Source of the DNA: Tidjanibacter sp.
Lineage (GTDB): Bacteria; Bacteroidota; Bacteroidia; Bacteroidales; Rikenellaceae
Length of the DNA stretch: 40,896 bases
Reading direction: 5' to 3'
Assembly: GCA_017648105.1 (NCBI GenBank)
Contig: JAGCJH010000046.1
Span: forward strand, 1-40,896
Both the position numbers and the translations under genes were made by a program. The stretch's first letter is position 1. Each line of letters opens with the position of its first letter. The notes beneath the pieces were generated by a model that had not been told where the DNA came from, ran no database searches, and was given only the letters and a program-made list of their open reading frames with translations. This document shows positions 26,823-36,719 of this stretch, piece after piece.

Positions 26823-28907
26823 ATGAAAAAGAGCATCATAAATATCTTGTGGGGCGCAATGCTTAGTGTGGCGCTTCTCGTGGTGGGTTGCGAAACCCCC
26901 GAGGAGGTCATCACTCCCAACTTCCCCGAGCCTATAACCGCAACCGTTATGGCTGGCGATAAATATGAATTCACAATTACCCCCAACACTCAGTGGACGC
27001 TGAAAATCCCCACCGAGGCGAACACTCATTTCTGCTTCCTCAAAGGTGCAAGCGAACTCTACACATTGCGTGGCAATGCTGGCGAGCATAAAATCACCGT
27101 GCAAATCTCCGACAATGAGGAGTTTGACACCAATAGGGTTTGCGCCATTGAGATGACAATGGAGGGCGAAACAAAGGTCATCTTGACCCTCACACGCAGT
27201 AGCAAAGAGCGCACTCTTGCAATCTACAATTGCGAGTTCGACACCGAAGAGGAGACATTCAAAACCGAGACCGTTGATGGTGACATCGTTTGGGTCTATT
27301 CTCCCACCGCAGCCGAGAAAATCGACTGGGTATGGTGCAACGAGCAGTGGATGCAGCGCATCTTGGTGGATGCCAACTTCGATTGGAGCCTAAGTGCCAA
27401 CACCCCCGATTGGTTGCTTTGCAATGCAACAAGTGGCAAGGCTGGAAGAACCGAACTCTTCTTGCGAATCAATCGTGAGAATCTTCCTTTGGAGGATGTG
27501 GTTTGCAATATCGAGTTCTGCGACAAAAAAGACAAGAATGGCGACGGTGCGATTGACGAGAACGACATCATCGTGGTTGGTAGCTACTCAACAGAGATGG
27601 AGGGTTGCAAGGATGTTTGCGAGGTAAATTTGGCAAGCTCTCTTGTGTTCAATGCCAATGGCGAATACTATCAGGCTTCGACGGATTACTATGGTGGCGA
27701 GGCTTATGGCAGTATCAGCTCTCCTATGGGTGCGGAGATTTTCGCTGTAACAGAGAGCGCCGAGGGTGTCTATACTACCGATGGTGCGGAGTGGATTCTT
27801 CTTTCCGTTTCGGACTTCCCCACCGAGGCAGCAGCCAACAAGGGTGTATGGGAGCGTAGCATCACTATCGCCACCGAGCCCTTTGTAAGCATCAATGCTC
27901 GCAAGGGTGCAATCATTGCTCTCCCCAAGAGCGTTGCCGAGGCTGGCGAGGCAAACTATGCAGACTACATCGTCGCAACCATCACCCAAGAGGGCATTGA
28001 GATTGTCGATGGAGATGCCCCCATTGCTCCCTACGACGAAGATATTCTTTCGGGCTATTCGTCCAAGTGGGAGGCTCTCGAAGCAGGCACTTGGCCCTGG
28101 AATGGCGAGTGGGCTAACATCCCCTACGCATACAAGTTTACCTATCGTGACAACTCTTCGGGCAGCGAGATTATCATCAGCAAACCCTTTGACCACTATG
28201 AAATCTATGGTTACAATGGTTTTGAGGGTGGTGCATACGAGGATCTCAACACCTGCTGGCTCACTATCGAAAGTAGGGAACTGACCGACTTGGAAGGAAA
28301 CAAAGTTGAGAACGCATACTACATCCGCAGTCGTCTTGGCGAGTCTATTGATGAAAACGGAAAGACCAAGTATGAGAACCCCAAAGCGGGTCCCGATGGT
28401 AGCAACAGGGCTGTGATTGTATTCTACGATACAAATAACAACGCTTATGCAATGATTCTCTTTGTGCTCGACCCCGAGTTCTCGCCATTTGAAAGTGTCG
28501 AGGGAAATGTGGGGTTTGCAGACCCCGAGAGCGCAGAGCTCAATGGAACAACACTCGTGGAACTCAAAAATGGTGACAAGTACTTCGAGGCAGAGTTGCA
28601 CTTTATGGGTACTAAGCAGTATCTGCTCACTCTGAACAACAGCACAAGCGTGGATCTCACTATTCCCGAGCACAGCACCAACTGGGCATACCAGAATTGG
28701 ATTACCGTTAAGTCGAATAATACTAAGGTAACTATCACTATCAAACCCTCCAACCTGCCAGGTTACAACCCATCCTTCCCCAGCACTTGGCCCGATGATG
28801 TTATTGCAGCAGGTGTCTATAAGGGTATTGTGAGCTTCTATGAAACAGCAAGTTCCAACATCCCCTTCGTGCAACTCCATATAATCTACAACACCGTAAA
28901 GGAGTAG
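26823..28907 (+). CDS. large lipoprotein, DUF5003-like, with an EF-hand-like loop
   Basis: A 694-residue lipoprotein with Cys23 (VVGC) followed by ETPEE. The N-terminal 130 residues contain BACON-like/immunoglobulin-like strands (YEFTITPNTQWTLKIP, ITVQISDNEEF). A loop at residues 237-248 (DKNGDGAIDEND) fits the EF-hand calcium-binding pattern, with Asp at positions 1, 5, 9 and 12 and Asn at 3. The remainder is rich in Trp, Tyr and Asn and looks like stacked beta sandwiches. I recall DUF5003 proteins of this kind in Bacteroides loci, but the assignment is tentative. It sits between the preceding lipoprotein gene and the first LRR gene in the same operon. Confidence 0.75.
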   Translation: MKKSIINILWGAMLSVALLVVGCETPEEVITPNFPEPITATVMAGDKYEFTITPNTQWTLKIPTEANTHFCFLKGASELYTLRGNAGEHKITVQISDNEEFDTNRVCAIEMTMEGETKVILTLTRSSKERTLAIYNCEFDTEEETFKTETVDGDIVWVYSPTAAEKIDWVWCNEQWMQRILVDANFDWSLSANTPDWLLCNATSGKAGRTELFLRINRENLPLEDVVCNIEFCDKKDKNGDGAIDENDIIVVGSYSTEMEGCKDVCEVNLASSLVFNANGEYYQASTDYYGGEAYGSISSPMGAEIFAVTESAEGVYTTDGAEWILLSVSDFPTEAAANKGVWERSITIATEPFVSINARKGAIIALPKSVAEAGEANYADYIVATITQEGIEIVDGDAPIAPYDEDILSGYSSKWEALEAGTWPWNGEWANIPYAYKFTYRDNSSGSEIIISKPFDHYEIYGYNGFEGGAYEDLNTCWLTIESRELTDLEGNKVENAYYIRSRLGESIDENGKTKYENPKAGPDGSNRAVIVFYDTNNNAYAMILFVLDPEFSPFESVEGNVGFADPESAELNGTTLVELKNGDKYFEAELHFMGTKQYLLTLNNSTSVDLTIPEHSTNWAYQNWITVKSNNTKVTITIKPSNLPGYNPSFPSTWPDDVIAAGVYKGIVSFYETASSNIPFVQLHIIYNTVKE

Positions 28908-28948
28908 CACCAACAACGGAGAGAAAATAAAAACGAGAATATAGATAT

Positions 28949-31600
28949 ATGAAACTGAGAAAGATTTGGATTTGGGCGCTTCTGGGTGTGATGACCCTCG
29001 CAGGTGGTTGCACCGAGCCCGACAAAGAGAGTGGTTTTGACGATGGCTATGGTCACGTTCAATTCAAGCTCTACAAGAAAGCCTCCTATGTGGCACCCGA
29101 GGGTGGCACAAAGGCGGGCTCCAATGACCAACTCGAATGGCTCGCAGATGCCTACAAAGTAAAAGTAGTGCTCACTTTCGGTGAGAACGAAATCACACAG
29201 ACCATTAGGCTCTCGGGTGGCGAGGGCGATGCTGCCGAGTGGGGTTTGCGTAGCGAGAAGTTGAAGCTCATCACCGGTGAATACACACTGGTAAACTTCA
29301 CACTCTACGACGCAGAGGATCGTGATATTTACAGCAGTGTTATGGTTGAGAACAACCAGTTCTCGATCGTGAGTGGTGGCAATGTCATTCAGGATATCCC
29401 CGTAAATGTGGTAGCTCGTGGTAAGGTTAAGTTCAATCTCCGCAAGCACATTGAGCCCCTCGATGGCACCCGTGCAGTGGATAGGGAATACACCTTCGAC
29501 GAGATTGGCAAAGTAAACATCTATGTCAAGGAGGCAAACTCGATTGATGTGATTGCTTTCGAGAAGCTCCCCTGCGAGTTCGATGTGCACTACGACACCA
29601 GCGATGATGTTGAGGATGGCTACAAAACCTCCTCTATCGAGTGCGATTCGCTACTCTGGATTCCTGCGGGCAACTACGAAATTGTGAAATATGAGGTTTT
29701 CACGGAGGATGAGGCTCTGCTCGAAGCAAACTCATCACCCAAGAAATCCACCTTTGAGATTAAGGACAATAAAGTCACAACCGCAACCGTGGATATCACT
29801 CTACGACAGACCGACGCCTATATTCAGGACTACTACGCACTGAAAGCCATCTGGGAGAGCCTTCACGGCGAGGAGTGGTACTATGTAGGCGAGGAGCAGA
29901 CCAAAGGCACCAACTGGAACTTCAACAAGGATGTTGACCTTTGGGGTGACCAACCTGGTGTGAAACTCCACGCCAATGGTCGTGTGGCGTTCATCGATAT
30001 CAGTGGCTTCGGTTTCAGAGGTCCTCTCTCGCCTCGCATTGGCGACCTTACAGAGCTTGTGGAGCTCTATTTGGGTACCCACAACGACCAGAACATAACC
30101 TACGATCCCACGCTCGACCACTCAAAAAGTCTGACGGAGAGGAGTCGTAATCGTATGAAAAACCACGGCGAGTGGCTCAAAACCATCCACACTCCCATTC
30201 AGATTTCTGAGCCTTGCGCAATGGCACTTGCTGAGAATGGTATCTCCATTCCCGCAACGAAACTCTATGAGAGTATGAAGGAGAGCGATATCATCGACAA
30301 GAAAAGCGGTGCGCAGAAGGCAAACATCACTCTGATGGACACCTCACACGGCACGCTGTGCAATGGTCTGACCTCTCTGCCAGAGGAGATTGGCAACCTC
30401 ACCAAGCTCGAATATCTCTACATTGCAAACAGCGCATTGGAGAGCCTCCCCGAGTCGTTCAAGAATCTCACTTCATTGACCGACTTCGAACTCTACAACT
30501 GCCCCAATATGAAGAACTTCCCCACCATTATTGGCGAGTGCCCCAGCCTCATATCGCTCAATATTGCAAACAACGCACAGTGGAGCGCAGAGGAGATTTA
30601 CAAGGGTCTTGATGCACTCGCAACTGGTGCAAGCAAGGAGAGTATCCAGATTCTCTACTGCCGTCAGGGCAACCTCGAAGAGCTCCCCGAGTCGTTCAAG
30701 AATATGAAGAAACTCGGTCTTCTGGACTTGGCGTACAATAAGATTGAGAAACTCCACCCTCTGGGTAAGGATGTGTCGTTCGTACAGCTCTACTTGGACA
30801 ACAACCGCATTACTGAGATTCCCAAAGATGCCGATGGTTACTTCTGCGGTTTCGACGATGTGGAGAACTTCTCGGTCAATTACAACCGCCTCACAAAGGT
30901 GCCCAACATCTTCGATGCCAACAACCTCTACACAATGGCTTCGGTAAGTTTTGCAGGCAACCAAATCGACGGTTTCGAGGGCGAAGAGGATGGTAGCTAC
31001 AAGGGTATCAAGGTGGAGACCTTCACTCTCTCGCAAAACAAATTAAAGAGCTACCCTATGGCGCTTGCCAAGAGTAACTCTACTGTGGCATACATCATCC
31101 TGAGGGCTAATGAGATTAGCGAGGTTGAAAAAGGCGTATTTACCTACAAGAATAGCGTGAATATGACTTCGCTCGACCTCTCCTACAACAAAATCACCGA
31201 CCTGCCCTGGGATATGCACGCTGGCAACCTCCCCTACCTCTATGGTGTGGATTTGTCATTCAACTCGTTCACAGAATTTCCCGTGGAGCCCCTTGATGCG
31301 GCAACACTCACTGTGCTTGCTTTGCGTAGCCAGCGTGATGAGAATGGTTCTCGCTGTTTTAAGGATTGGTGCGAGGGTATCGGTAACCACAAAGGTCTGA
31401 GAGGTCTGTATCTTGGCTCCAACGACTTGCGAGTTATCGAAGATACGATTTCGCCCAACATCTTCTACTTGGATATTAGCGACAACCCCAACATCACATT
31501 TGATGCGTCGGATATCTGCTACTATTGGAGCGTGGGCGCCTACATCCTTATTTACGACAGAACTCAGAACATCCTGAACTGTAACGCAATGCTTAATTAG
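28949..31600 (+). CDS. leucine-rich-repeat lipoprotein with N-terminal DUF4458-like domain
   Basis: An 883-residue lipoprotein with Cys21 (LAGGC) followed by TEPDKESGFDDG, an acidic stretch expected to direct it to the surface. The N-terminal 290 residues form beta-rich domains with the look of DUF4458. From about residue 340 a long leucine-rich array runs to the end, with repeats such as LTKLEYLYIANSALESLPES and SFVQLYLDNNRITEIP. The tail (residues about 840-880, with SPNIFYLDISDNPNI) caps the array. LRR arrays bind proteins or peptides, so a receptor or docking role is inferred. A second LRR gene follows 32 bases later. Confidence 0.85.
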   Translation: MKLRKIWIWALLGVMTLAGGCTEPDKESGFDDGYGHVQFKLYKKASYVAPEGGTKAGSNDQLEWLADAYKVKVVLTFGENEITQTIRLSGGEGDAAEWGLRSEKLKLITGEYTLVNFTLYDAEDRDIYSSVMVENNQFSIVSGGNVIQDIPVNVVARGKVKFNLRKHIEPLDGTRAVDREYTFDEIGKVNIYVKEANSIDVIAFEKLPCEFDVHYDTSDDVEDGYKTSSIECDSLLWIPAGNYEIVKYEVFTEDEALLEANSSPKKSTFEIKDNKVTTATVDITLRQTDAYIQDYYALKAIWESLHGEEWYYVGEEQTKGTNWNFNKDVDLWGDQPGVKLHANGRVAFIDISGFGFRGPLSPRIGDLTELVELYLGTHNDQNITYDPTLDHSKSLTERSRNRMKNHGEWLKTIHTPIQISEPCAMALAENGISIPATKLYESMKESDIIDKKSGAQKANITLMDTSHGTLCNGLTSLPEEIGNLTKLEYLYIANSALESLPESFKNLTSLTDFELYNCPNMKNFPTIIGECPSLISLNIANNAQWSAEEIYKGLDALATGASKESIQILYCRQGNLEELPESFKNMKKLGLLDLAYNKIEKLHPLGKDVSFVQLYLDNNRITEIPKDADGYFCGFDDVENFSVNYNRLTKVPNIFDANNLYTMASVSFAGNQIDGFEGEEDGSYKGIKVETFTLSQNKLKSYPMALAKSNSTVAYIILRANEISEVEKGVFTYKNSVNMTSLDLSYNKITDLPWDMHAGNLPYLYGVDLSFNSFTEFPVEPLDAATLTVLALRSQRDENGSRCFKDWCEGIGNHKGLRGLYLGSNDLRVIEDTISPNIFYLDISDNPNITFDASDICYYWSVGAYILIYDRTQNILNCNAMLN

Positions 31601-31632
31601 TAGTGTTTCACCCGAAATATGAGAATGAAGAT

Positions 31633-33270
31633 ATGAAAAAACTGAATATCTATATCACAATCGCACTGATGAGCCTCTTGGCTATCAGTTGCGTACAACC
31701 CGAGTCTATCGAATTCGCTTCGAGCGACTCGGAGATTACAATTGATGCTGTGGGTGGCACTCGCAAAATCCGCATCTCATCCGATAGTGAGTGGGTAAGC
31801 GTCACAAGCCAGCCTTGGATTACCGTTTCTCCCGCAAATGGTAGGGGTAGTGTGGATTGCAAAATCATCATCGACTCCGCCCTCAGCAGCGAGGCACGCA
31901 ATGGCGAGGTGCTTATCCGCAACCTCAAAACTTTCGAGGAACAGGCAATTGCTGTCACTCAGGATGGCTTCCCCTACTCCATCGTACTCGATGAGAAAGA
32001 GGTTAAAGTTGCCGACTATGACATCCAGAGCAAAAGGAATTTTAGCGTTACGCTTATGACCAATGTGGATTTCAATGTGGAGATTCCCGCAGGTGTTCGC
32101 TGGCTATCCAACAAGAGCTACGAGGTGGTGCTCAATCGTGGCATCCGTCCTCGTCAAGTGAAGTTGGACTTCGAGTGGGATATCAACACCACCTCCGAAG
32201 ATCGCCCTGTGGTTGTTAAGTTCGTGCCCAAAGGTGGCGAGACTCTCTCGCAACAGGACGAGCTGACAGTTATTCAGGGTGCTGCCGATCCTATCGAGGA
32301 GAATACTCGCAAGGGTGACTCCGTAGCGCTCATCGGTCTGCAACGCACACTCGAAACACTCAGCCAGTGGGATGTATCTATTCCTATGGAGCGTTGGAGT
32401 GGCGTGAAACTCTGGGAGGAGGGTCAGGCAGGATATACTCCCGACAAACAGGGTCGTGTGAAGTCTGCTCAGTTCTTCATCTACAACACCAACGAGGATA
32501 TTCCTTTCCAAGTGAAGTATTTGACTGCCGCTGAGGAACTCTACTTCTTCGGTAACTCCAACACATTCCTCAAAAACCTCCACGTTGGCGAGTATCTCAC
32601 AGAACTCACACAACTCAAACGACTCACCATTGGTGCGCACGGTCTGATTGAACTCGATGAGAACTTTGCGAAACTCGAAAACTTGGAGTATCTTGACCTC
32701 GGTAGCAACAACTTTATGAAGGTACCAGAGGTCTTGACTAAGGAGAATTTCCCAAAACTCCGCACACTCATCCTCAATGCCAACCAGCGTTCGCAAATCT
32801 ATGATTTGAGTAACTCAACCCGTACCGACTTGGGTGGCTTCATCGAGGAGGAGGAGTTCCCCGTACATCTTCTCAAATGGGGTCTTGATACGCTCAACCT
32901 CTCCGTAAATTACCTGCACAACTCGCTTCCCACTTTCGAGGATGACGATGAGATAGAGGTTTATACCGAGGAGGACTGGGCTGCGTCGAACGACACCCTG
33001 CCTCGTATGCTCGTAGATAGGCGCATCAAGAAGGTAATGCCCAAAACCAAGTTTTTCAGCATTAACCTAAACCGTATGTCGGGCGAACTTCCCGAGTGGT
33101 TGCTCTACCACCCTATGTTGGACTACTGGAAGCCATATAGTTTCATATTCCCTCAGGAAGGTAAGACCAAAGAGGGCGGTTTGGCAGGTTTCAGCAATGA
33201 GCCCGCAAATCTCAACTACTACTATGACCTCTACACCCACAAAAATAAACCTACGGGCGAGGAGCAGTAG
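31633..33270 (+). CDS. leucine-rich-repeat lipoprotein with BACON domain
   Basis: From the ATG at 31633 the protein has 545 residues; an in-frame ATG 30 bases earlier would precede the signal peptide with a charged stretch and is less likely. A lipoprotein signal ends at Cys20 (LAISC). A BACON-type domain occupies about 34-112, with the Trp pair SEWVSVTSQPWITVSP and closing strand AIAVTQDG. A second similar sandwich lies at about 115-225. A shorter LRR segment follows (for example LENLEYLDLGSNNFMKVPEV). The BACON family is often linked to surface adhesion or binding. The gene ends one base into the preferred overlap zone of the protease gene. Confidence 0.85.
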   Translation: MKKLNIYITIALMSLLAISCVQPESIEFASSDSEITIDAVGGTRKIRISSDSEWVSVTSQPWITVSPANGRGSVDCKIIIDSALSSEARNGEVLIRNLKTFEEQAIAVTQDGFPYSIVLDEKEVKVADYDIQSKRNFSVTLMTNVDFNVEIPAGVRWLSNKSYEVVLNRGIRPRQVKLDFEWDINTTSEDRPVVVKFVPKGGETLSQQDELTVIQGAADPIEENTRKGDSVALIGLQRTLETLSQWDVSIPMERWSGVKLWEEGQAGYTPDKQGRVKSAQFFIYNTNEDIPFQVKYLTAAEELYFFGNSNTFLKNLHVGEYLTELTQLKRLTIGAHGLIELDENFAKLENLEYLDLGSNNFMKVPEVLTKENFPKLRTLILNANQRSQIYDLSNSTRTDLGGFIEEEEFPVHLLKWGLDTLNLSVNYLHNSLPTFEDDDEIEVYTEEDWAASNDTLPRMLVDRRIKKVMPKTKFFSINLNRMSGELPEWLLYHPMLDYWKPYSFIFPQEGKTKEGGLAGFSNEPANLNYYYDLYTHKNKPTGEEQ

Positions 33271-33299
33271 TGCAACTTAAAAGACTGACTACAACGAAG

Positions 33300-35366
33300 A
33301 TGAAAAGTATGAATAGATATATGAAACAGATTTCGATAGTGGCAACCCTGCTGATGGCACTGACCCTCAGCGGTTGCTTGAACGACATCGACTCACCCAC
33401 AAATAGCGGTGCTCCCTCCGAGGAACTTAAACCCTATGTTGAGGGAGAGCTTATCGTGAAGTTCAGCCCCGAAGTGGAGGGTATGCTCTCCACTCGCTCG
33501 GATGTAACACGCAGTAGTATTCCCTCAGTGGATAAGGTCTTCGAGAGCGTGGGTGTCTATGAGGTAGAGAGGGTTTTCCCCGTTGATAGCCGCAGGGAGA
33601 GTGTGACCCGTGAGAACGGTTTGCACCTCTGGTATGTTGTGCGTTTCAGGGGCGAGAGCGTAGAGAGCGTGGAGGCAAAACTCTCCTCTCTTGGCGAGAT
33701 TCAGAAGGTTGATAAAAACCGCACCGTTAAGCGTGCCTACACAGGCAAGGCGGTGCCCCTCAGTATGGATAAAATCTCTCGTGCAATGGCAGCCGACAAT
33801 GAGGGCGCAGCGATGAACGACGAGCTCCTTTCGGCACAGTGGAACCTCATCAACAATGGCGACCTCTTTACCCAAGATGGTGTTGTGAAGAGCAAGGCGG
33901 GTGCGGATGTAAACATCTTGGGTGCTTGGGCAAAGAGCACTGGTCACGAAGATGTGATTGTTGCAGTACTCGATGAGGGCGTATGCGTGGAGCACCCCGA
34001 CTTGAAAGACAACATCTGGGTCAATGAGAAAGAGTTCTTGGCTATCACTGAGAATAGTGCAAACTCATACGAGGACAACGACGGCAATGGCTACGCAGGC
34101 GATGTGAATGGTTATAACTTCGTTAAGCGTATGGGTAAAATCACTTGGACAGACTACCTCGACTCAGGTCACGGTAGCCACGTGGCAGGTGTGATTTCCG
34201 CAGTGAATAACAACAATCAGGGTGTAAGCTCCATCGCTGGTGGCGATGGCAAATCTGGTGGCGTGAAGATTATGTCGTGCCAGATTTTCTCGGGCGTCAG
34301 CGGTGCAAGCGTACTCGATGTGGCAAGGGCTATGAAATATGCAGCCGACAATGGCGCAGTAATCTTGCAGTGTAGCTGGGGTTATGTGTCGGGCGAGGCT
34401 AACATCTACGACTGGGGAGAGCAGGGCTTCCGCACCGAAGAGGAGTGGAAGGAAGGCTCGCCTTTGGAGTTCAGCGCACTCGACTACTTCATACACAACG
34501 CAGGCTCGCCCAATGGCGCAATCAATGGTGGTGTTGTGGTCTTTGCGGGTGGCAATGAGAGTGCTCCTGCGGCTGGTTTCCCCGGTGCTGCCGACTTTGC
34601 TGTGTCAGTAGCAGCGATTGCAGCCGACTACACCCCTGCGGTATATACCAACTATGGCGTCGGCACCTCCATCTCCGCACCTGGTGGCGATCAGGACTAC
34701 TACTGGGATTATGTGGATGAAAACCACAAGCACGGCGAGGTGGGTTGTATTCTCTCTACCCTGCCTACCAATGTGAGCCCCAGTGGTTACGGCTATATGG
34801 AGGGTACCTCGATGGCTTGTCCTCACATTTCGGGTGTCTTGGCTCTGGCAATCTCCTATGCAACCGAGCTTGCTGTGCAGATTACTCCCGAGCAACTCAA
34901 AGCGTGGATGTATGAGAGCGCACGCCCCATTGATGAGTATTTCAAGGGAACGAAGTTCTATCACCGCTATGTTGCAGACCTCGGTCCTCTGCAACCTATG
35001 CAGATGGATCTCTCGCTCTATGCAAACAATATGGGCACAGGTCTGATTGACGCTGCGGCACTCTTGGATAAGATTGGCAAGGGTGGCACTCCTCTCCGCT
35101 TCCCCAACATCTATGTAGGCGAGGGAGAGAGCAAAGTGGAAGTTCCCGCACGCTACTTCGCAGGTGGAAAGGCTTATAGCTACACCGTAACTATCGACAA
35201 CCAGAGTATCGCTTCGTGTGAGAACAAGGACGACACTCTTGTGTTCAAAGGCTTGCAGAGTGGCTCCACTTCGGCTGTTCTCTCCGTAGAGGGAGCAGGT
35301 AAGAGCGAGCAGCACACTTTCACAATCACTGTGCGCAAGGGTGCAGGTGGCAACGGTTGGATGTAA
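33300..35366 (+). CDS. lipid-anchored subtilisin-family (S8) serine protease
   Basis: A 688-residue protein from the ATG at 33300; a GTG at 33270 overlapping the previous stop is a weaker alternative. The lipoprotein Cys is residue 26 (LTLSGC), followed by LNDID. Residues about 45-150 resemble a protease prodomain (GELIVKFSPEVEGML). The catalytic S8 domain has Asp225 (VAVLDEGV), His291 (SGHGSHVAG), the oxyanion Asn419 (FAGGNES) and Ser504 (GTSMACPHISG), so it should be active. A C-terminal immunoglobulin-like domain ends in GGNGWM. Anchored on the outside by its position in the SusCD operon, it would cut proteins to peptides for import; the substrate is unknown. Confidence 0.92.
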   Translation: MKSMNRYMKQISIVATLLMALTLSGCLNDIDSPTNSGAPSEELKPYVEGELIVKFSPEVEGMLSTRSDVTRSSIPSVDKVFESVGVYEVERVFPVDSRRESVTRENGLHLWYVVRFRGESVESVEAKLSSLGEIQKVDKNRTVKRAYTGKAVPLSMDKISRAMAADNEGAAMNDELLSAQWNLINNGDLFTQDGVVKSKAGADVNILGAWAKSTGHEDVIVAVLDEGVCVEHPDLKDNIWVNEKEFLAITENSANSYEDNDGNGYAGDVNGYNFVKRMGKITWTDYLDSGHGSHVAGVISAVNNNNQGVSSIAGGDGKSGGVKIMSCQIFSGVSGASVLDVARAMKYAADNGAVILQCSWGYVSGEANIYDWGEQGFRTEEEWKEGSPLEFSALDYFIHNAGSPNGAINGGVVVFAGGNESAPAAGFPGAADFAVSVAAIAADYTPAVYTNYGVGTSISAPGGDQDYYWDYVDENHKHGEVGCILSTLPTNVSPSGYGYMEGTSMACPHISGVLALAISYATELAVQITPEQLKAWMYESARPIDEYFKGTKFYHRYVADLGPLQPMQMDLSLYANNMGTGLIDAAALLDKIGKGGTPLRFPNIYVGEGESKVEVPARYFAGGKAYSYTVTIDNQSIASCENKDDTLVFKGLQSGSTSAVLSVEGAGKSEQHTFTITVRKGAGGNGWM

Positions 35367-35367
35367 T

Positions 35368-36141
35368 ATGAGAGTTGGAAGGGTTGTAATCGTGGCACTC
35401 GTGTGGGCGATATTTGCTCCCACTGTTATGCTTCGTGCCCAACTCCCAACAATTCCCAAAGAGGTGCGCAAGGCTGCAATGCCCACAACATTGGAGGGCG
35501 AGTGGATGCTCTTTGAGGGGGGCACAACCCACTCGTTTGACACCATCAGCGAGGATGACACATCGTGGCACACCCAACTGCATTGGAGCGCAAAAGAGGG
35601 CAATAAACTCACAATCACACGCATACAGTCGAGTTGTGGATGCCTTGTAGCGAAACTGGACAGGCGAATGAGTGTCAATGCGTCGGAGGGTGTGATTGAT
35701 GTAACCTACTACCCCAAAGGGCACGCAGGTAAGGTCAATCAGCGGCTGTTTGTCTATACAACCCTCTCCGAGGAGAAACCCACTGCGATTATCACTATCG
35801 TGGGCAGGGTTACACCCTCACTCGACCGCAGTGGCGACTACCCCCACTCCATTGGGGTGCTCGGTTTGCGACAGAAGAGCGCAGCGGTGCCCGAGAGAGG
35901 TGGCGAGGCGAGAATTGCAGTGATGAATTGTGGCTCTACCCCACTCCGCATCTCACACGACAAAAGACTTTCGACCCCAAATCTCACAGCCCACACCGAG
36001 CCCGAAGTGCTCGAAAAGGGTGCAGAGGGTGACCTGGTGATAACCTACACCCCAACCAAAGGGGAGGCTTTGATGCTCTACCTTACAGGAATTAACACAC
36101 CTCCGAGGGAACGCAAAATTGAAGTAACGATTGAGAAATAA
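35368..36141 (+). CDS. DUF1573-like periplasmic protein
   Basis: From the ATG at 35368, one base after the protease stop, the protein has 257 residues. A signal peptide (MRVGRVVIVALVWAIFAPTV) is cleaved near Ala24, with no lipobox Cys, so it is likely periplasmic. The DUF1573 hallmark is CGC at residues 90-92 (RIQSSCGCLVA), followed by VDVTYYPKGHAGKVNQRLFV. A second immunoglobulin-like domain follows, with MNCGSTPLRI. DUF1573 proteins are widespread in Bacteroidetes and of unknown function. An in-frame ATG 27 bases upstream overlaps the protease gene and lacks a sensible signal peptide. Confidence 0.8.
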   Translation: MRVGRVVIVALVWAIFAPTVMLRAQLPTIPKEVRKAAMPTTLEGEWMLFEGGTTHSFDTISEDDTSWHTQLHWSAKEGNKLTITRIQSSCGCLVAKLDRRMSVNASEGVIDVTYYPKGHAGKVNQRLFVYTTLSEEKPTAIITIVGRVTPSLDRSGDYPHSIGVLGLRQKSAAVPERGGEARIAVMNCGSTPLRISHDKRLSTPNLTAHTEPEVLEKGAEGDLVITYTPTKGEALMLYLTGINTPPRERKIEVTIEK

Positions 36142-36162
36142 ATAAAAATAGAGATAAACTAT

Positions 36163-36633
36163 ATGAAGAACTTTTTGAGAATGATGGCATTGGCAGCCTT
36201 GCTCGTTGTAGGCGTTGGCTGTGAGTCCAATGGCGAGGGCGAGGGTGAGCCCAAACCCATAGAGTTGGAGGTAACACCCAATAACATCTCGGGCACTTGG
36301 AAACTCTCGTTGTGGAACGACGCTCCTCTTGCAGAGGGTTGCTATGTCTATATCGACTTCGTGCGTGCCGACCGCACCTTCACGATGTACCAGAATATGG
36401 ACAGCTTCGGCACCCGTACACTTACTGGTCGCTACTATATCTATGTGGATGATGAATTGGGTGTAGCGGTTATTCGTGGCGACTATGATCACGGTGCTGG
36501 CGAATGGAACCACCGCTACATTGTCGAGAGCCTCACTGCCGAGAGTATGCGCCTTGTGGCTAAGGACAACGCTGGCGATGTTTGCACCTACATTCGTGCA
36601 GAGCTCCCCTCCGAGCTCCTACCCGCAGAGTAG
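36163..36633 (+). CDS. small lipocalin-like lipoprotein
   Basis: A 156-residue lipoprotein with Cys20 (VGVGC) followed by ESNGEGEGE, a strongly acidic stretch that fits surface export. The body begins ISGTWKLS and continues in an alternating pattern of strands that resembles a lipocalin-type beta barrel (GTRTLTGRYYIYVDD). Two Cys (after the anchor) could form a disulfide. It is the last gene of the operon, 21 bases after the DUF1573-like gene and 34 bases before a terminator. The ligand, if any, is unknown. Confidence 0.7.
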   Translation: MKNFLRMMALAALLVVGVGCESNGEGEGEPKPIELEVTPNNISGTWKLSLWNDAPLAEGCYVYIDFVRADRTFTMYQNMDSFGTRTLTGRYYIYVDDELGVAVIRGDYDHGAGEWNHRYIVESLTAESMRLVAKDNAGDVCTYIRAELPSELLPAE

Positions 36634-36667
36634 GCACTCTCGTAGGCGTAATTTGCTCGCCAATACG

Positions 36668-36702
36668 AAAAAAGGCTGTCCGAAACTCGGACAGCCTTTT
36701 TT
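36668..36702. terminator. bidirectional intrinsic terminator
   Basis: GGCTGTCCG and CGGACAGCC form a 9-bp stem with loop AAACT, flanked by six A on the left and six T on the right. It ends the plus-strand SusC operon (last stop at 36633) and the convergent minus-strand gene that stops at 36720. Confidence 0.93.
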
Positions 36703-36719
36703 ATGAGGAATTGGTGTGG

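Noticed and set aside
28949..31600. The LRR array as a tandem DNA repeat
   Set aside because: The repeats are visible only in the protein as degenerate leucine patterns. The DNA copies are not similar enough to count as a nucleotide repeat.
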